Assembly: GCF_014529535.1 (NCBI RefSeq)
Contig: NC_050738.1
Span: 10,377,318 to 10,441,317 of the forward strand
From: Bradysia coprophila
Lineage: Eukaryota; Arthropoda; Insecta; Diptera; Sciaridae
Reading direction: 5' to 3'
Length of the DNA: 64,000 nucleotides
The translations under genes and the position numbers were made by a program. Shown piece after piece: positions 62,424 through 64,000 of the stretch. Positions within the stretch are counted from its first letter, which is position 1. Every line of letters begins with the position of its first letter. The notes under the pieces were generated by a model. That model saw only the letters and a program-made list of their open reading frames with translations. It did not search any database and was not told the DNA's origin.

Positions 62424-62873
62424 CTCAGTTCTTTTGTTTGCTTTGCTGCATTTTTTGGTGATTTCTTAGCAGCTTTCCGCTATTTCCCCAAATTTTCCAT
62501 CAGCAGATGGCAATTTCTCAATGCAAACTATCCTACACTTGTTCATGGAACGTTTTGCTGCTGTCTTGTGTAAGAGGCTAGCGGAAGCAACTGAAGATGG
62601 TCAGTCCACTCTGACCAGTGACCGCCGTTAGTTCTCGAGGTCGAAACAGCTTTTCTTTCTTCTTTTTTGTCACTTTACGTGATGTGTGGGCAAGGGAAGA
62701 GCTATAGCTCTGTTTGTCGTTCCGAAGGATAGTTTCTTTGTGATTTAGTGAATGTGAAAAGGAGTCCTGTTTTGGTTTGTGTGCAGATGTCCGGTTCTTG
62801 CAATTTGCGCCCCTGAGCTTTTCGTCTCAGGTTAAGCAAAATTGGTATGTGCGAAGGTATAATTACTCTAAGG
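62424..62873 (-). repeat. Right terminal inverted repeat of the 10.5-kb unit
   Basis: Partner of 52377-52826. Similarity stops sharply inside the unit after AACTGA (left AAAATTAGG, right GCCTGAGC in the same orientation) and outside at the TTATAC hexamers, so both boundaries are well defined. Confidence 0.95.
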
Positions 62874-62879
62874 TTATAC

Positions 62880-64000
62880 CAATGCGAATTGTGAAAAGTA
62901 AATTTAAAAATATTTTATCTTGAGAATTTGGTTTAAACGTATCGTAAACACATATTGACTGACTCAATACGGACTGCTATAATAATAATTTTGTATTATT
63001 ATTTTCATGTCTGCGTGGTTGGCAGTAACAAACTGATTAACTCCAGGTCGTGTGAGTTGGACCCTGTAAGACCAAATGCAGAGGGCCTGAAACCCGAGAA
63101 AATTCGAAAAATGGCCCTCATTTTCGGCCCCGAAGCATGAAAAATTATTTCCCAAAAATTAGCTTTGCTTATAAGATCTTATCAAAGATAATTTCTGACT
63201 GAGTTTAAAAGCTTTTCTGATAAATTCTAAATCTGGGAAATGAAAAAAAAAGAAAATATTTCCAAATTTCAATTTCATTTCAAATGTCTTGCAATCTTCA
63301 TGCATAAAAAATTTCTTATTTTTGTATAAATAATGGAGAGTTGATGGAAAAGTGGCCTTAATAGTGGACCTGCTTAGGCAAAAAAACGTGCATCTTTGAA
63401 AATCGTTATTACGATGATTGTATGTTGTTCCGTATCAATTCCTGATTATAAATTGATGTGGGGCCAAGACGGCAGCTCAACGGTTCTCTGGTGAGCAGCC
63501 GTTATGTCCCTTTTTTTCTAAGATTTTTCATTCGTAAGCGAGAAGAGATATCAATCCACTTCCAAAGGATAAGTTATAGAGAAAAGTCTAATTTTTTTTT
63601 GGTGAAATTTATTTTTTGACATTTGAATCCAAAATGACGGAAAAAATTGGTCAAAGTCGAAAAATATTTTTTTCTCTGAAACTGATAGAAAGACTGTAAA
63701 TTCGCGAAAATTTTCTTCAAAAGGTTTATAGAGAATTTAAAGAGCTACGTTTTCGTTTTTTATTGATTGAAATCGGCAGCTCGTTCCGGAGATATGTCCG
63801 TAACAGAGAAGTCACCACATGTTCTTCATGAAAAAATACATCAAAATTATTATTTCTTTAGAATTGTATATTCTGTAAATTTTAGTAACTCAAGGTGTAA
63901 CCGAGTTTCATATTTTCACAAAACATGCTCCCTGTTCTAAGGAAACCCAGAAAAACTTGACAAATTCTTCAAATTACTCAAATTCTAGAACTGATAGCAT
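62880..64000. other. Right flank of the 10.5-kb unit, no gene seen
   Basis: 63070-63130 contains a GAGGGCCTGAAACCCGAG...AAAATGGCCCTCATTTTCGG palindrome. 63460-63830 carries GGCCAAGACGGCAGCTCAAC and ATCGGCAGCTCGTTCCGGAG sentences similar to parts of 42640-43540 and 55730, probably one dispersed repeat family. The window ends in it. Confidence 0.45.

Larger units (their letters stand above)
52377..62873. mobile_element. 10.5-kb DNA-transposon-like unit with 450-bp inverted ends
   Basis: Two ~450-bp arms (52377-52826 and 62424-62873) are inverted copies with only about four differences. The unit starts CCTTAGAGTAATTATACC and ends with the exact complement, GGTATAATTACTCTAAGG. It is bounded on both sides by the direct hexamer TTATAC (52371-52376 and 62874-62879), as expected for a 6-bp target duplication. 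Inside are an orphan gene (54471-54998), a MITE, a broken NB-ARC ATPase gene, a piggyBac-type MITE and a SINE. No transposase, integrase or polymerase frame was recognised, so it may be a non-autonomous or internally rearranged member of a large-TIR superfamily. Six-bp duplications and long TIRs are known for Polinton/Maverick and IS3EU elements, but the CC/GG termini do not fit Polintons (AG/CT). Confidence 0.85.

Noticed and set aside
52377-62873. Polinton/Maverick element
   Set aside because: Long TIRs and a 6-bp duplication fit, but the termini are CC/GG rather than AG/CT, and no DNA polymerase B, integrase, protease or packaging ATPase was seen.

Overview
The window looks like nuclear DNA from an insect, most likely a nematoceran fly. 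It is strongly AT-rich, its genes have canonical GT-AG introns, many of them only 51-67 bp long, it is full of short inverted-repeat transposons, and its conserved genes (an RSBN1/KDM9-type JmjC protein, mitochondrial Tim21, and the PQ-loop transporter SLC66A2) are animal genes. The dipteran placement is inference; I cannot name the species.

Layout. 1-4584: no gene, one 20-bp minisatellite (about 1661-2160). 4585-9831 (+): eight-exon RSBN1/KDM9 homologue. 9832-15068: intergenic, with MITEs, foldbacks, a truncated retroelement tail and a degenerate repeat cluster. 15069-15759 (-): Tim21, two exons. 19322-35279 (+): SLC66A2 in seven exons, with a 9.1-kb first intron full of MITEs. Past its TAG the same frame stays open for 185 more codons, a strong stop-codon-readthrough candidate. 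36000-41200: foldback and repeat-rich, no gene. 41265-41774 (+): SAP-domain gene whose coiled-coil/transmembrane tail lies beyond one in-frame TAG. 42286-43654: piggyBac-type MITE with another inverted-repeat element nested in it; 43988-44436: hAT-type MITE with 8-bp target duplication. 45436-46901 (+): four-exon YqaJ-like nuclease-fold protein that seems to have lost catalytic residues. 48240-50569 (+): 5'-truncated retroelement with an intact 736-codon RT/endonuclease-like frame and a poly(A) tail; two more fragments of the family lie at 13128 and 28013. 51045-51561 (-): small secreted-type membrane protein.

The main discovery is at 52377-62873: a 10.5-kb unit bounded by 450-bp, about 99% identical inverted repeats and flanked by a perfect 6-bp direct repeat (TTATAC). 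That is the signature of one large DNA-transposon-like insertion. It holds a 175-aa orphan gene (the triplets just before its ATG spell the ubiquitin tail VLRLRGG), a broken NB-ARC/STAND ATPase gene, a piggyBac-type MITE and a complete tRNA-derived SINE with 15-bp target duplications. I found no transposase in it.

The host genes do not form a shared pathway. Their arrangement is ordinary eukaryotic gene spacing interrupted by mobile DNA.
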